DNA from: Micropterix aruncella
Lineage: Eukaryota > Arthropoda > Insecta > Lepidoptera > Micropterigidae
Length of the DNA: 64,000 nucleotides
Direction: 5' to 3'
Assembly: GCA_944548615.1 (NCBI GenBank)
Contig: OX155980.1
Span: 40,741,972 to 40,805,971 of the forward strand
In this document: piece after piece, positions 25,230-44,074 of the stretch
Numbering within the stretch: the stretch's first letter is position 1
Layout of the letters: every line of letters starts with the position of its first letter
Position numbers and translations under genes: made by a program
The notes under the pieces: generated by a model
What the model saw: only the letters and a program-made list of their open reading frames with translations
The model's database searches: none
Told to the model about the DNA's origin: nothing

Positions 25230-25613
25230 TAATCTTACAGTATGGTTTTTGCGAAGTTTGTCTTTTATATGTTGCTTTAAATGTTTTACTATCAACTCTA
25301 AAATTTCATGAGAAATTCTACTGTAGAAATTAATACATTGTCTCGTAAAAAAATACCGACCTTTTTAAATCGGAACTTGGGAATTGGTATTTCTATTTCT
25401 AACACTTATTTTTATTTCTGGTATTTGTATTATGGCGGTCACTGACTTTAACAGCTTTAGATTTTTATAGATATACATCTTAAATTTCAAAAATAAACTG
25501 GCAAGCTTCAGTGACGATATTATATTTCCCTGAAAAGTTCCCGCAGTATCTCTCACGGTGATTTTCAACCAAAGTATCCTGCTAATTGTGTGTTTAATAA
25601 TCCTTATTTCCAC
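25230..25613 (-). pseudogene. CR1/Jockey-like LINE, C-terminal end of ORF2
   Basis: The minus strand reads KLASLFLKFKMYIYKNLKLL, then KISVRNRNTNSQVPI, a stop, then CINFYSRISHEILELIVKHL and KQHIKDKL. This is the usual C-terminal order in insect LINE ORF2 proteins: '..YKN......NTRNR........+..F..+G..+YN.+P.EI+.L....FK..+K..L'. A stop at the VPI position and the absence of RT upstream show a decayed, 5'-truncated copy. Confidence 0.6.
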
Positions 25614-25950
25614 TACGCGTGCATGTACTACTTCACGATATGATTAGGAGTTGCATGATATTGCCATGTGGCAATGAGCTCGCCTCTTTGTGTTTCAATT
25701 TTTAGACCTTAATACAATTCAATTCGATAAAATTTACGCTGTGGAATACCGCAGATTCACTCGAAAAAAAAATAACAGTTCAAATATCTAATATAAAATA
25801 GCTAGGTACAGGCTATATTTTCCTAGTTAGATATGTGGTGAGCATGGTGTTATGAGACGGGTGACTGACGGACTTTTTTAACAGAGAAACCTGTATAACA
25901 TAATAGACAAACTTTTAACAAAAAGAAAAACCGACTCCAAAATTTGCAAA
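25614..25950. other. AT-rich DNA, nothing recognised
   Basis: No repeat or frame could be supported here. Confidence 0.4.
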
Positions 25951-26315
25951 GTGCAGCAGCCATGCCATGGTGATACCTAGAACGGGGTCATAATTGAATG
26001 CGTATACAAAATGTTATGTATGTGCTGTTGACCGTTGATGAGTTCCCTCGTTGGAAGCCAACCCTGGGTGCCGCAGTCCATGGTGAAACTTAGAACGGGC
26101 TGACGTAATTGAATACATATACAAAATTTTGTGTCTTTGCTATTGACCGTTAAGGAGTTCCCTCGTCGGGAGCCAACCCTGGGTGCAGCAGCCATGTCAT
26201 GATAAAACTTAGAACGGGCTATCATAACTGAATGTGTATACAAAATTTGGGGACTGTGCTGTTGATCGTTGCGGAGTTCCCTCGTCGGGAGCCAACCCAG
26301 GGTGTAGAATCAGGT
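25951..26315. repeat. Tandem repeat, ~117 bp unit, three copies
   Basis: Units begin at 25951, 26069 and 26183, and a fourth start at 26302 is cut short. Spacing is 118, 114 and 119 bp. Each unit contains 'gcagcagcc', 'cttagaacggg', 'tatacaaaat', 'gttgaccgtt' and 'gagttccctcgtcgggagcc'. The third unit is closest to the second. Minus-strand frames through it repeat the same peptide and are not genes. Confidence 0.85.
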
Positions 26316-27045
26316 CATGCTTACCGTAAAAATACATGAATTGTCATCGGAATTGAACCGGCATGTAAATTTTAAATTTCATATATTAATATTTGAGAAG
26401 TTACCTCAATTCCTCATGGATCCCATCATCAGAACAGGATTTTGGTAAAAATGGGACTAATCTGTAAGTATATTCTTTCAAATAAAAAAAGAATTTTCCA
26501 AATCGGTCGTAGATTTTACGTGTATGAATGAAGAAGATAAAAATAAACAAAAATAAAGTAGCCCACCCAAAAGAAGTTTTCACGCGAAAAGTGTACCCAA
26601 AAAATATATTGGGTAATAATAGATATTATTTATTACCCAACATACTTTTTGTAACCAGCTGTTGAAATAAGGTAATCGATAAATTTAATTCCTAATTTTA
26701 AATGATAGGCATAAAAGACTATAATTGATATTCATCAAACTGGTGCTAACAGAACAATAAATAACATTTTTCTAACAATAAATAATAAACGTATCAAGAT
26801 AAAAAGAATTCCTGATGCTTATTTACGTCTCTTTAGAATTCTTTCTTCGTTGTTATGTACTGTTATTCAATGTATTATGGCTTTGAAGTGGAGTCCTGGG
26901 CATGCCATTGTAGCAATACAGAATCTGGATTCGCTCGTAAAATTTGCCAAAAGATATTGGTGGGGAAAGTATCTCCTTCTTTTTCTGGTGCCATGCCTGC
27001 TGCCGAATATTCGCTTTACAATTTTATTGGTCGCCGTTTAAAACG
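26316..27045. other. AT-rich DNA, no clear feature
   Basis: Two overlapping plus-strand frames at 26850-27058 oppose the LINE relic to the right and may be its antisense. Around 26592-26645 a small inverted repeat ('tattgggtaataa' with 'ttattacccaacata') is present. Confidence 0.4.
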
Positions 27046-27049
27046 AGTA

Positions 27050-27400
27050 GTCTTCTAAAACAACTCCCATTGATTACGGAGTAAAGATGTTTTGCATAAT
27101 CCTGGATCTCTTCTTCCGACTATATTGCCTTGAATGCATAATGTATCTTTGTGATGACACATGACATGAACGAAATATTCAGGTTTATGGATCTATTGTT
27201 CTCGATATTTCTATGTTCTTACTCAAACCCTTTAAGCATCTTCATTCCTATCTCTGACAACGCTGGTTATACGTAGTATCCTCTGATATACCCAAGCTTT
27301 AAGCTTTCTTAACGCAGTGTGTGTCCAGTTTTCAATTCCATATTTATTTATTTTAACTATATAATATATTAGATAAATGTATATATGTAGTCTTTTTATT
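27050..27400 (-). pseudogene. RTE/L1-like LINE C-terminal relic
   Basis: The minus strand reads YGIENWTHTALRKLKAWVYQ, RILRITSVVRDRNEDA, then after stops KPEYFVHVMCHHKDTL and IVGRRDPGLCKTSLLRN. These follow the template 'YG.E.WT......+L..FE.W.YRR+LRI.W...+RNE.....+....L...+..R+L.YFGH++R......I..G...G.RG.GR+..SW' found after the RT domain in RTE/L1-like elements. Several stops show that it is dead. It may belong to the same family as the RT relic at 6632-7010. Confidence 0.65.
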
Positions 27401-32783
<5,383 letters not shown>

Positions 32784-35700
32784 ACTAGCTGTTGCCCGCG
32801 GCTTCGCACGCGTTAAATTTGGGTTAAGATAGATCCCTTTTTCCCAGTCAAGTGGTAAGTTTTTGCGTGTAATATATAAAGGTATCTAACGTCCTTCTCT
32901 GTAGGTACTCTTGTCAATATGTACTTCATGATGATCAACTAAGTAATTAAGGCGTGAAGATGTGACGATCGCGGTGCTTGCGCTACGCATGTTATCGAGA
33001 CAAATGATGAATTTATAATGAGGTTCTAGCGCCTTCTCACGTCCGGGAACCGTCGCGCGCGACTTCTTTTTTGATTTTTAGGGTTATTTACCTCTTCTCA
33101 CCCCCTAAGTGGCAGATTTAAAAAAAATATGAAACATGCATTTGCTTATTTGTTTATTATCATTTAAACCCCTTTTCACCACATTAGGGGTTGAATTAAA
33201 AAAATACTAAATACGTATTTGCCTAAATGTTTATTAGAGTATACAATTTCCATCTAATATCGTTTCTCCATACAAATTTTAAACCCCTTTTCACGCCTTT
33301 AGGGGATAAATTGTGAAAAAACGCGAAAGACGTATTTAATTATTTGTTTATAATAGTTATCCTACAAAGTTTCAAAATAAAAAGTCCATCTAATATCGTT
33401 TCTCCATACAAACTTAAACACCCCTTTTTACGCCATTAGGGGTGAAATTTCAAAAAAATACGAAACACATATTTGCTTAGATGGTTTTTAAAGTAATCCT
33501 ACAAAGTTCATCTAATATCGTTTTTTCATACAAATTTTGAAACCCCGTTTCACCCCTTTAGGGGTTGAATTTTGAAAAAACACAAAAGACATATTTGCTT
33601 ATTTGTTTATTCGAGTAATCTTACAAAGTTTCGAATTAAAAAGTATATCTATATCGTTTTCCATACAAATTTTGAAACCCCTTTCACCCCTTTAGTTGTG
33701 GAATTTTGAAAAAATATGAAACACGTGTTTCCTTATTTATTTATTAGAGTGACCTTACAAAGTTTCGAAATAAAAAGTCCATCTAAAATCGTTTATCCAT
33801 ACAAACTTTAAAACCCCGTTTTACCCCTCTAAGTGCGAAATTTTGAAAAACCATGAAAGACCCATTTGTTTATTTGATTATGAGAGTAATATTACAAAGT
33901 TTTGATTTAAAAAGTCTATCTGTATCGTTTCTCCATACAAATTGTATAACCCCTTTTCACCCGTTTAGGGGTTGAATTTTGAAAAACCACGAAAGACGTA
34001 TTTACTTACTTTTTTATTAGAGTAATCCTTCGAATTTTCGAAATAAAAAGCACATCTAATGTTGTTTATTCCTACAAAGTGTGGAACCCTGTTTCACCCC
34101 TTTAGGGGTAGAATAAAAAAAAAATTAAACACTTATTTTCTTATTTGTTTAATAGAGTAACCTAACAAAGTTTCGAATTAAAAAGACCATCAATAACGTT
34201 TCTTCATATTAATTTTATAACCCCTTTCCACCCCTTTAGGGGTTGAATTTAGGAAAAACCACGAAAATCGCATTTTGGTTTTTTTTTATTAGAGTACTCC
34301 TACAGCACATTCCTCCTCCTACATTCGAAATTAAAAGCACGTCTAATATTGTTCATTCATACAAATTTTGAAACCCCGTTTCACCCCCTTAGGGGTTGAA
34401 CTTTGAAAAAACATGAAACAACTATTGTCTTATTTGTTTATTAGAGTAATCTTACAAAGTTTCGAATTAAAAAGTACATCTATAGGTATCGTTTCTCCAT
34501 AAAAAAATCGAAACCCCTTTTCATCCCTTTAGGGGCTGAATTTTGAAAAAATATGATACACGTGTTTCCTTATTTATTTATTAGAGTAATTTTACAAAGT
34601 TTCGAAATAAAAAGCACATCTAATATTGTTCATTCATACAAATTTTGAAACCCCGTTTCACCCCTTTAGGGGTTAAATTTTGAAAAAACGTGAAACACCT
34701 ATTTTCTTATTTATTTATTAGAGTAATCTTACAAAGTTTCGAATTAAAAAGTACATCTACATCGTTTCTTCATAAAAAAAATCGAAACCCTTTTTCACCC
34801 CTTTAGGGCTTGAATTTAAAAAAAATATGAAACACTTGTTTCCTTATTTATTTATTAGAGTAATCTTACAAACTTTCGAAATAAAAAGTCCATCTAAAAT
34901 AGTTTATCTATACAAACTTTAAACCCCCGTATTACCCCTTTAGGGTCGGAATTTTGAAAAACCATAAAACACCTATTTGATTATTTGTTTATAAGAGTAA
35001 TCTTAAAACGTTTCGAATTAAAAAGTACATCTATATCGATTTTCTATACAAACTTTGGAACCCCTTTTCACCACTTTAGGGGTTGAATTAAAAAAAAATA
35101 TAATACATGTGTTTCCTTATTTATTTATTAGAGTAATCTTACAAAGTTTCGAAATAAAAAGCACATCTAATATTGTTCATTCATACAAATTTTGAAACCC
35201 CGTTTCACCCCTTTAGGGGTTGGATTTTGAAAAAACATGAAACACCTGTTTTATTATTTGTTTATTAGAGTAATCTTACAAAGTTTCGAATTAAAAAGTA
35301 CATCTATATCGTTTCTTCATAAAAATGGAAACCCTTTTTCACCCCTTTAGGGGTTGAATTTTCAAAAATTATGAAACACGTGTTTCCTTATTTATTTATT
35401 AGAGTAATCTTACAAACTTTAGAAATAAAAAGTCCATCTAAAATCGTTTATCCATACAAACTTTAAACCCCCGTATTACCCATTTAGGGGCGGAATTTTG
35501 AAAAACCATAAAACACCTATTTGATTATTTGTTTTTAAGAGTAATCTTAAAAAGTTTCGAATTAAAAAGTACATCTATATCGATTTTCCATTCAAACTTT
35601 GGAACCCCTTTTCACCCCTTTAGGGGTCGAATTTTGAAAAAACATGAAACACCTGTTTTCTTATTTGCTTATTAGAGTAATCTTACAAACTTTCGAATTA

Positions 35701-36756
35701 AAAAGTACATCTATATCGTTTCTTCATAAAAAAATGGAAACCCTTTTTCACCCCTTTAGGGGTTGAATTTTCAAAAAATATGAAACACGTGTTTCCTTGT
35801 TTATTTATTAGAGTAATCTTACAAACTTTCGAAATAAAAAGTCCATCTAAAATCGTTTATCCATACAAACTTTAAACCCCCGTATTACCCCTTTAGGGGC
35901 GGAATTTTGAAAAACCATAAAACACCTATTTGATTATTTGTTCATAAGAGTAATCTGAAAAAGTTTCGAATTAAAAAGTACATCTATATCGATTTTCCAT
36001 ATAAACTTTGGAACCCCTCTTCACCCCTTTAGGGGTTGAATTTTGAAAAAATATGATACACGTGTTACCTTATTTATTTATTAGAGTAATCTTACAAAGT
36101 TTCGAAATAAAAAGCACATCTAATATTGTTCATTCATACAAATTTTGAAACCCCGTTTCACCCCTTTAGGGGTTGAATTTTGAAAAAACATGAAACACCT
36201 GTTTTCTTATTTGTTTATTAGAGTAATCTTACAAAGTTTCGAATTAAAAAGTACATCTATATCGTCTCTCTATAAACATTTCGAAACCCCTTTTCACCCC
36301 TTTAGGGGTTGAATTTTGAAAAAATATGAAACACGTGTTTCCCTATTTATTTATTAGAGTAATCTTACAAACTTTCGAAATAAAAAGTCCATCTAAAATC
36401 GTTTGTCCATACAAATTTTAAACCCCCGTTTTTCCCCTTTAAGGGTAGAATTTTGAAAAAACATGAAACACCTATTTCCTTATTTGTTTATTAGAGTAGT
36501 CTTTCAAAGTATCGAATTAAAAAGTACATCTATATAGGTTTTTCATACAAACTGTGAAACCCCTTTTCACCCCTTTAGGGGTTGAATTTCGAAAAATCCG
36601 CCCTTAGTGAGCGTTTGCGTCCTAAAAGGAACCTATGTTAAAAATTTCAGCTTCCTAGGTCTAAGGGTTAGGGCTGGGCGTTGATGAGTCAGTCAGTGAA
36701 TGAATGAGTGAATGAATGAATGAGTGAATCGGAACTTCTCTTTTTATATATGAGAT
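32784..36756 (+). mobile_element. 3,973 bp repeat unit 2, tandem duplicate of unit 1
   Basis: It is identical in length to unit 1 and directly abuts it. The head 'actagctgttgcccgcggc' is at 32784 and the tail 'tttttatatatgagat' ends at 36756. Only three substitutions were seen by eye over the whole length. The two copies share every monomer of the internal array in the same order, so the duplication happened after the array had expanded, or is an assembly artefact. Confidence 0.85.
33088..36603 (+). repeat. ~135 bp minisatellite array in unit 2
   Basis: Same monomer order and higher-order A-B-C-D pattern as in unit 1. Monomer phase is preserved exactly at an offset of 3,973 bp. Confidence 0.85.
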
Positions 36757-36921
36757 GGGTCATTCCGTCCTTTCGTGCAAAACAGGCGATTCCGCGGAGC
36801 AAATTTTTTTTTCATGAATTTCAGATTTATTGATATTTAATATAATTAAGACCTCCTAGTAAAGACATTTATGTGGGAGGCACTTTGGTACATAGTGTAC
36901 TTTACTAATAAATGGGCGGAG

Positions 36922-37029
36922 GGTAATGACGATCGGGATGGTAATGAAATTTGCCAAGAAGGTAATGATAATTCAAGGGACGGTAATGACACTAGCCTGG
37001 AAGGTAATATTAGCTGAGGATGGTAATGA
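36922..37029 (+). promoter_or_regulatory. Six GGTAATGA-type subterminal motifs, 18-21 bp apart
   Basis: Motifs start at 36922, 36940, 36961, 36982, 37002 (ggtaatat, degenerate) and 37022. Spacing of about 20-21 bp equals two helical turns, so all sites face the same side of the DNA. This is what one expects of a cooperative protein-binding array; the protein is unknown. Confidence 0.6.
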
Positions 37030-37736
37030 CATGTGATATAGAAATAACATCAGTAATTTATTGTTTCTTTACAAAATATATTTATTAAAAAAATCCATAA
37101 CCAATACCAACATTAAAAGTTATGAAGCCTATTTTTAAAGCGGCCACTAATGAACAAAATCATCTCAGAAAATTTAAGAAATCTTTATTATTCTTTTTCG
37201 CATTACATGAATTACATAGAAAACATATTATTATAATTCTAGAAACATAAAGTATGGAATAAGAAATAGAAAATAAAAAATATAAAATCTTGAGATCTAC
37301 TTTAATTGTAAAATCAATAGACTTTTGTCCTCTTGTACTTTTGTAACTTAGTAGAACTTCACGGAATCTAGTACCAAATGTAAGCTTTTATGCTCTAATA
37401 CTCAATCAAAAAAAAAATCTTTATAATATAAAATATCTAAGTCAAAAAAATAAATCGTTACTCTAACCCTATTGTAATCTATCGTGACTCGAGCGTCAAT
37501 GTTATCTCGCTTAAAAACTGCTTGTAATAATAATGCAACAAAACTCTATACTAACAATATAGGAAAAGTTTTCTTACTAATCGTAAGATAAAATGGAAAT
37601 TATAATATCTTGAGATGAACGCTTTTATTTATAATTTTAATCAGGAAGATTTTAAAATGAATATTTTCCTCGTCTAGTAATGTAAGGCATTGGCAAAGGA
37701 TAGAAACTGCTAGTTTCCGCAACATTATCTTCATCT

Positions 37737-37828
37737 TAAATAGGATAGAAAACGAATTTACCGCGTGAAATTTGTAGCACCCGGGTGCTACAAATTTCAC
37801 GCGGTAAATTCGTTTTCTATCCTATTTA
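37737..37828. repeat. Perfect 92 bp palindrome, no loop
   Basis: Two 46 bp arms meet at the centre acccgggt with no spacer and no mismatch. The half-site runs taaataggatagaaaacg, aatttaccgcgtg, aaatttgtagcaccc. The outer flank 'caaacaaccgcgatag' follows on the right. The same flank and a related but looped stem occur at 43928-44090. The identical 20-residue starts of the frames at 37600-37800 (minus) and 37765-37977 (plus) are caused by the palindrome. Confidence 0.95.
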
Positions 37829-38701
37829 TAATGTCAAACAACCGCGATAGTCTTCGATTTTATATTATCTTCATCGTCTACTACGGGCCAAGAAAGCATA
37901 ATAGATTTATCCCAACATTAAAAAAAAGTATGGTGTATGTGCCATTTGAGTATTCTCAATTTTTCCCTATGTACTAATACAGCTTGTTTTAATAGATATT
38001 GGACTATTACCCAAATCTTCAATATTGTCGGAATGTACGCCATGACAAGCTACATTCTTAACATTTTCTTTTTTGGCGTTGCAATTTTTTGTATTGTCAT
38101 TATCCATGTCATCAGTGTGCTTATCAACATTGTGCCGTCAGTATTCATATAAAACGGCATGACTTTTATATGTCGTTGTGTCTCATAAACGGTAGTACAC
38201 TTCCACGTACACTGCCACTTTTGTCATCCTAACTTATCGTATAGGTTGGTATTGAAATAGATATGCCTTCATTTAATGTATATGAAGAGCGGGTGTTTCG
38301 TTGTTCAATACATTGATTGCTACATGAACTTTCGGTGTATCGTCTTTCATCTCATTGCTAGTAGTGGTTTACATTAAACACATGGTTAACTATAATTTCA
38401 CCGTATTGAGTGAAGCTTTCTGCAAAATCGCGATTGATTAATTCAGGTTATGTGATGTCAATCCCAACGCTCAATCTCCCCAAATGCTTGGTATGGTTGC
38501 ACGGTACGTAGATGAAACTGGAGATAAAAGAGCTTAGCTCTCTTTCTTCTATAATTCTTCTCTTTCTTCTAGAATTCTTTCATAATTTACCCCAAATACA
38601 CTTAAACAGGCCAAAATTGACATATAGATAATTGACATTTATCTACTTAGCTCTTAAGTTTCCTATAAAAACCTTCAAAACCATTCGAAATTGTCAATAA
38701 G

Positions 38702-38806
38702 TTATTGCCTTCCAAAAGTTTTCATTACCATCTGACACGTTTTCATTACCTTCCAATACGTTTCATTACCATCCTACATAAATTTGGAAGGAAAGGAAGG
38801 TAATGA
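38702..38806 (-). promoter_or_regulatory. Inverted subterminal motif array (TCATTACC)
   Basis: TCATTACC starts at 38722, 38743 and 38763, with a degenerate ttattgcc at 38702, again 20-21 bp apart. One forward GGTAATGA lies at 38799. It mirrors the left-hand array, although it lies further (about 730 bp) from its terminus. Confidence 0.6.
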
Positions 38807-39536
38807 CAAGGAGTGGAATGAAATAATGGAAGTTTATTCTGCATATTTCGCAAGTTTGATGACGTTGAAGTTTCAATAACAGTGGACGAAAAGACCCTAC
38901 CAAAACACACCAAAATGGATTAAACTTAGCTTTTTTGTTTTGTACTTACTGTTTGACTTGGATGGATAGTAATGACTGCTGAACGGTGACAAACTCGAAA
39001 TGAAGAGAAAGAAGTTAAATATCTTTTTACACGGCGACTATTCACACAGCCTTCAGAGCTTACGCGACAGACTGACCAATGAGGAGCATAATGATCTACG
39101 GTAGAAGCTTGGGCTCCTGTTGCGGAGCAAGATATACTAATTTTTTTTTTTGCGCGGGAAATGATAGAATCTCTGTTGCCAAAGACAAAAGTAGAAATAT
39201 TTTGTTTATATGTAATTGTAGATGTCTTATATTTTAATACCTATAGTGTGTTTACCTTATCTTTCATGTATGCTAAGACAACTAAGTATGTGTTGGCAAG
39301 TTTAGGTACAACACATCGACGAATTTGAAGTTTGTGGTTTGGAGGCGGAGAGGAATGAAATTTTTCCATGTATTTTTAAGATTAAAAAAAAACTATGTAC
39401 TTTAGAATTAGATTTTCTAAAGAGCCTTCTCCCTCACACTTAGAGTAAATATATTTCAATAAAACTTTTTTTCTAAATGCGGTATGCAGTCTGATATTAG
39501 AGTTTACAGGCGATTTGCACGAAATGGCGGAATGAC

Positions 39537-39644
<108 letters not shown>

Positions 39645-40841
39645 AATTGATCAATAAGATGATTATAAAGTAAATAATTATAAAAGCCACTTACATCGTG
39701 ACGAAGGATTCCCTTGATCGGATTCGGGAATGCTTTAGGTGTTAACGAGAATGATGAATGCCTCTCACTTGCGGAAAGAGGAGTAGGTTTAAGTTGGGCC
39801 CATTTTTCAACTAGTAAACGCTCACCCTTCATCCAATTATCTCAAAAATTAAGCTACAATCCTTCTTTATACGTAAACTCACTCAATTTCCTATTATTTC
39901 AGGGGAAATAACAAGACAAGACGAGCTACTTGACAGATGGAAGAATTTAAAATTTCGAATTTCGTTTTTTTATTTTCTAAAGGTGCGATATAAAGAAGCT
40001 GCGATCAATATTCAGCTGAAAACTTAAAGCTAAAAGCGTGACATGCCCTCATATCAATGAAAGGAAGCAGTCAGCTCTTTCCTATTAGTTGGAAAGATTA
40101 CCTTTAACCTAAATGGATTATTTACAATGAACGAAACATAAAATATGTAAAAATTCAATATTTTGAAATATTTGATAGTTTTGTGTATATACACAAAACT
40201 TTTTGAAATATTTGATAGTTTTGTGTATATACACAAAACTATCAAATATTTCAAAATATTGAATTGACTTTTTGAAATATTTGATAGTTTTGTGTATATA
40301 CACAAAACTATCAAATATTTCAAAATATTGAATTTTTACATATTTTATGTTTCGTTCATTGTAAATAATCCATTTAGGTTAAAGGTAATCTTTCCAACTA
40401 ATAGGAAAGAGCTGACTGCTTCCTTTCATTGATATGAGGGCATGTCACGCTTTTAGTTTTAAGTTTTCAGCTGAATATTGATCGCAGCTTCTTTATATCG
40501 CACCTTTAGAAAATAAAAAAACGAAATTCGAAATTTTAAATTCTTCCATCTGTCAAGTAGCTCGTCTTGTCTTGTTATTTCCCCTGAAATAATAGGAAAT
40601 TGAGTGAGTTTACGTATAAAGAAGGATTGTAGCTTAATTTTTGAGATAATTGGATGAAGGGTGAGCGTTTACTAGTTGAAAAATGGGCCCAACTTAAACC
40701 TACTCCTCTTTCCGCAAGTGAGAGGCATTCATCATTCTCGTTAACACCTAAAGCATTCCCGAATCCGATCAAGGGAATCCTTCGTCACGATGTAAGTGGC
40801 TTTTATAATTATTTACTTTATAATCATCTTATTGATCAATT
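39645..40841. repeat. Giant inverted repeat A (556 bp arms, 85 bp spacer)
   Basis: The arms 39645-40200 and 40286-40841 are reverse complements without indels (paired coordinates always sum to 80486). I find a single mismatch, near 40031 with 40455. The spacer 40201-40285 is itself made of the small palindrome 'gatagttttgtgtatataca' with its complement, three partial copies of which lie at the centre. Each arm carries a 65-codon mirror frame and, reading outward, an ATG-led frame ending at a GTAAGT. Both sides are bounded by (TA)n. Confidence 0.95.
40654..40791 (+). other. Exon-like segment with splice donor in palindrome A
   Basis: From ATG at 40654 a 46-codon frame reads MKGERLLVEKWAQLK and later KAFPNPIKGILRHD, and is followed directly by gtaagtggc, a good splice-donor sequence. 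The mirror arm carries the same at 39695-39832 on the minus strand. Palindrome B has a matching segment (MKGDRSLA..., ...SSPGKSSSY, gtaagtggc). The shared ATG context and donor suggest a first coding exon of an unknown gene or transposase caught in the arms. I recognise no domain. Confidence 0.45.
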
Positions 40842-40868
40842 CTAAAAAGAATATATACACAAAACTAT

Positions 40869-42181
<1,313 letters not shown>

Positions 42182-42189
42182 AAATATTA

Positions 42190-43149
<960 letters not shown>

Positions 43150-43905
43150 CATTTAGATACTGGGTTCTTACCTGTGAAGTTGCTGTTCTATAAAGCAAAT
43201 TTAAGGCCAAAGACTTTGTATAAAAAATATATATTTAATTAATAGAAATATCGATCGCTATCATCTATTCAGATTTGTCATTTTAATAGGAGTTGCTTAA
43301 TTCCTCTGCTGTAAAACTCTCGTGGATAGGAACCAATAAATGCTTTGAAGGCGTGTTTCACCGACTCTAAAGTTGTTTTTTCCCTTGTAAAAAGTTATCT
43401 AAATTCTGAAAACAAGAAACTCTTTTGGAGTAAGGTCTATCAAGTATGGTGGGTGACCAAGAGTCTCCAGCCAGCAACTTCTGCAACTTTGCGACTGTTT
43501 GCAGTGAAATCTGTGGTTATATGTTGTCATGCAGAAGCAGTGGCGATGAGCGATTGACCAGGATAGGTTATTTAATCACGAGCTTCTTCATCATTGTTTG
43601 CAGATATTACCACTATACATTTACGGTAACTGTATAGTCAGACTGCAAGAAGCTGTTAAAGAAAAAACCGGCACAGAATCTCATATTTGAAAATATTGCA
43701 AAATTTCAACTTTACAATTGTTGCACGAACGAAAATATCTGAGCAAAAACAAACGACGGAAAGACAAATAAACATCTGATTTTATGAAAAAATATAACAT
43801 AGCCTTGAAATAAAATTTATTTGAATTTGAAATTCCATTATTTGAATTTGAAATTTTAAACCCAAGTTATCCAAGTTCAAAGTGGCCAGTCTGGAAAAAC
43901 AGCTG
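43150..43905 (-). mobile_element. Mariner-like transposon relic, copy 2
   Basis: This is homologous along its length to 8240-8970 and in the same orientation. The minus strand reads SSPLLLHDN, then a stop where A/R would be, then QISLQTVAKLQKL, matching the mariner 'LHDNARPH....TV..L..L' box. Unlike copy 1, the catalytic H-D-N is still legible here. Stops and frameshifts elsewhere make it inactive. The ends resemble those of copy 1 ('tacctgtgaa' and 'caagttcaa.gtggccagt'). Confidence 0.75.
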
Positions 43906-43927
43906 ACATAGGTAAGGATCCAATATC

Positions 43928-44074
43928 ATAAATAAGATAAAAACGAAGTTACCGCTTGATGTTTTTTATCACCCGACGTTTCGGCAATGTTGCAACCGCC
44001 GTTGTCTAGGGTAGACTCGCCGAAACGTCGGTGTTACAAACTACACGCGATAAATTCGTTTTTATCTTATTTAT
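43928..44074. repeat. ~57 bp stem foldback with CCGAAACGTCGG core
   Basis: The left arm 43928-43984 (ataaataagataaaaacga ... cgacgtttcgg) and right arm 44020-44074 (ccgaaacgtcgg ... tttttatcttatttat) are reverse complements with several mismatches, around a ~35 nt loop. The right flank 'caaacaaccgcgatag' is shared with the perfect palindrome at 37737-37828. CCGAAACGTCGG-type motifs are widespread in animal retroelement ends, but I cannot assign this one. Confidence 0.8.

Noticed and set aside
39714..40772. Identical 65-codon ORFs on opposite strands, suggesting a duplicated gene
   Set aside because: The identity comes from the mirrored arms of palindrome A. The opposite, outward-reading frame with a splice donor is the better coding candidate.
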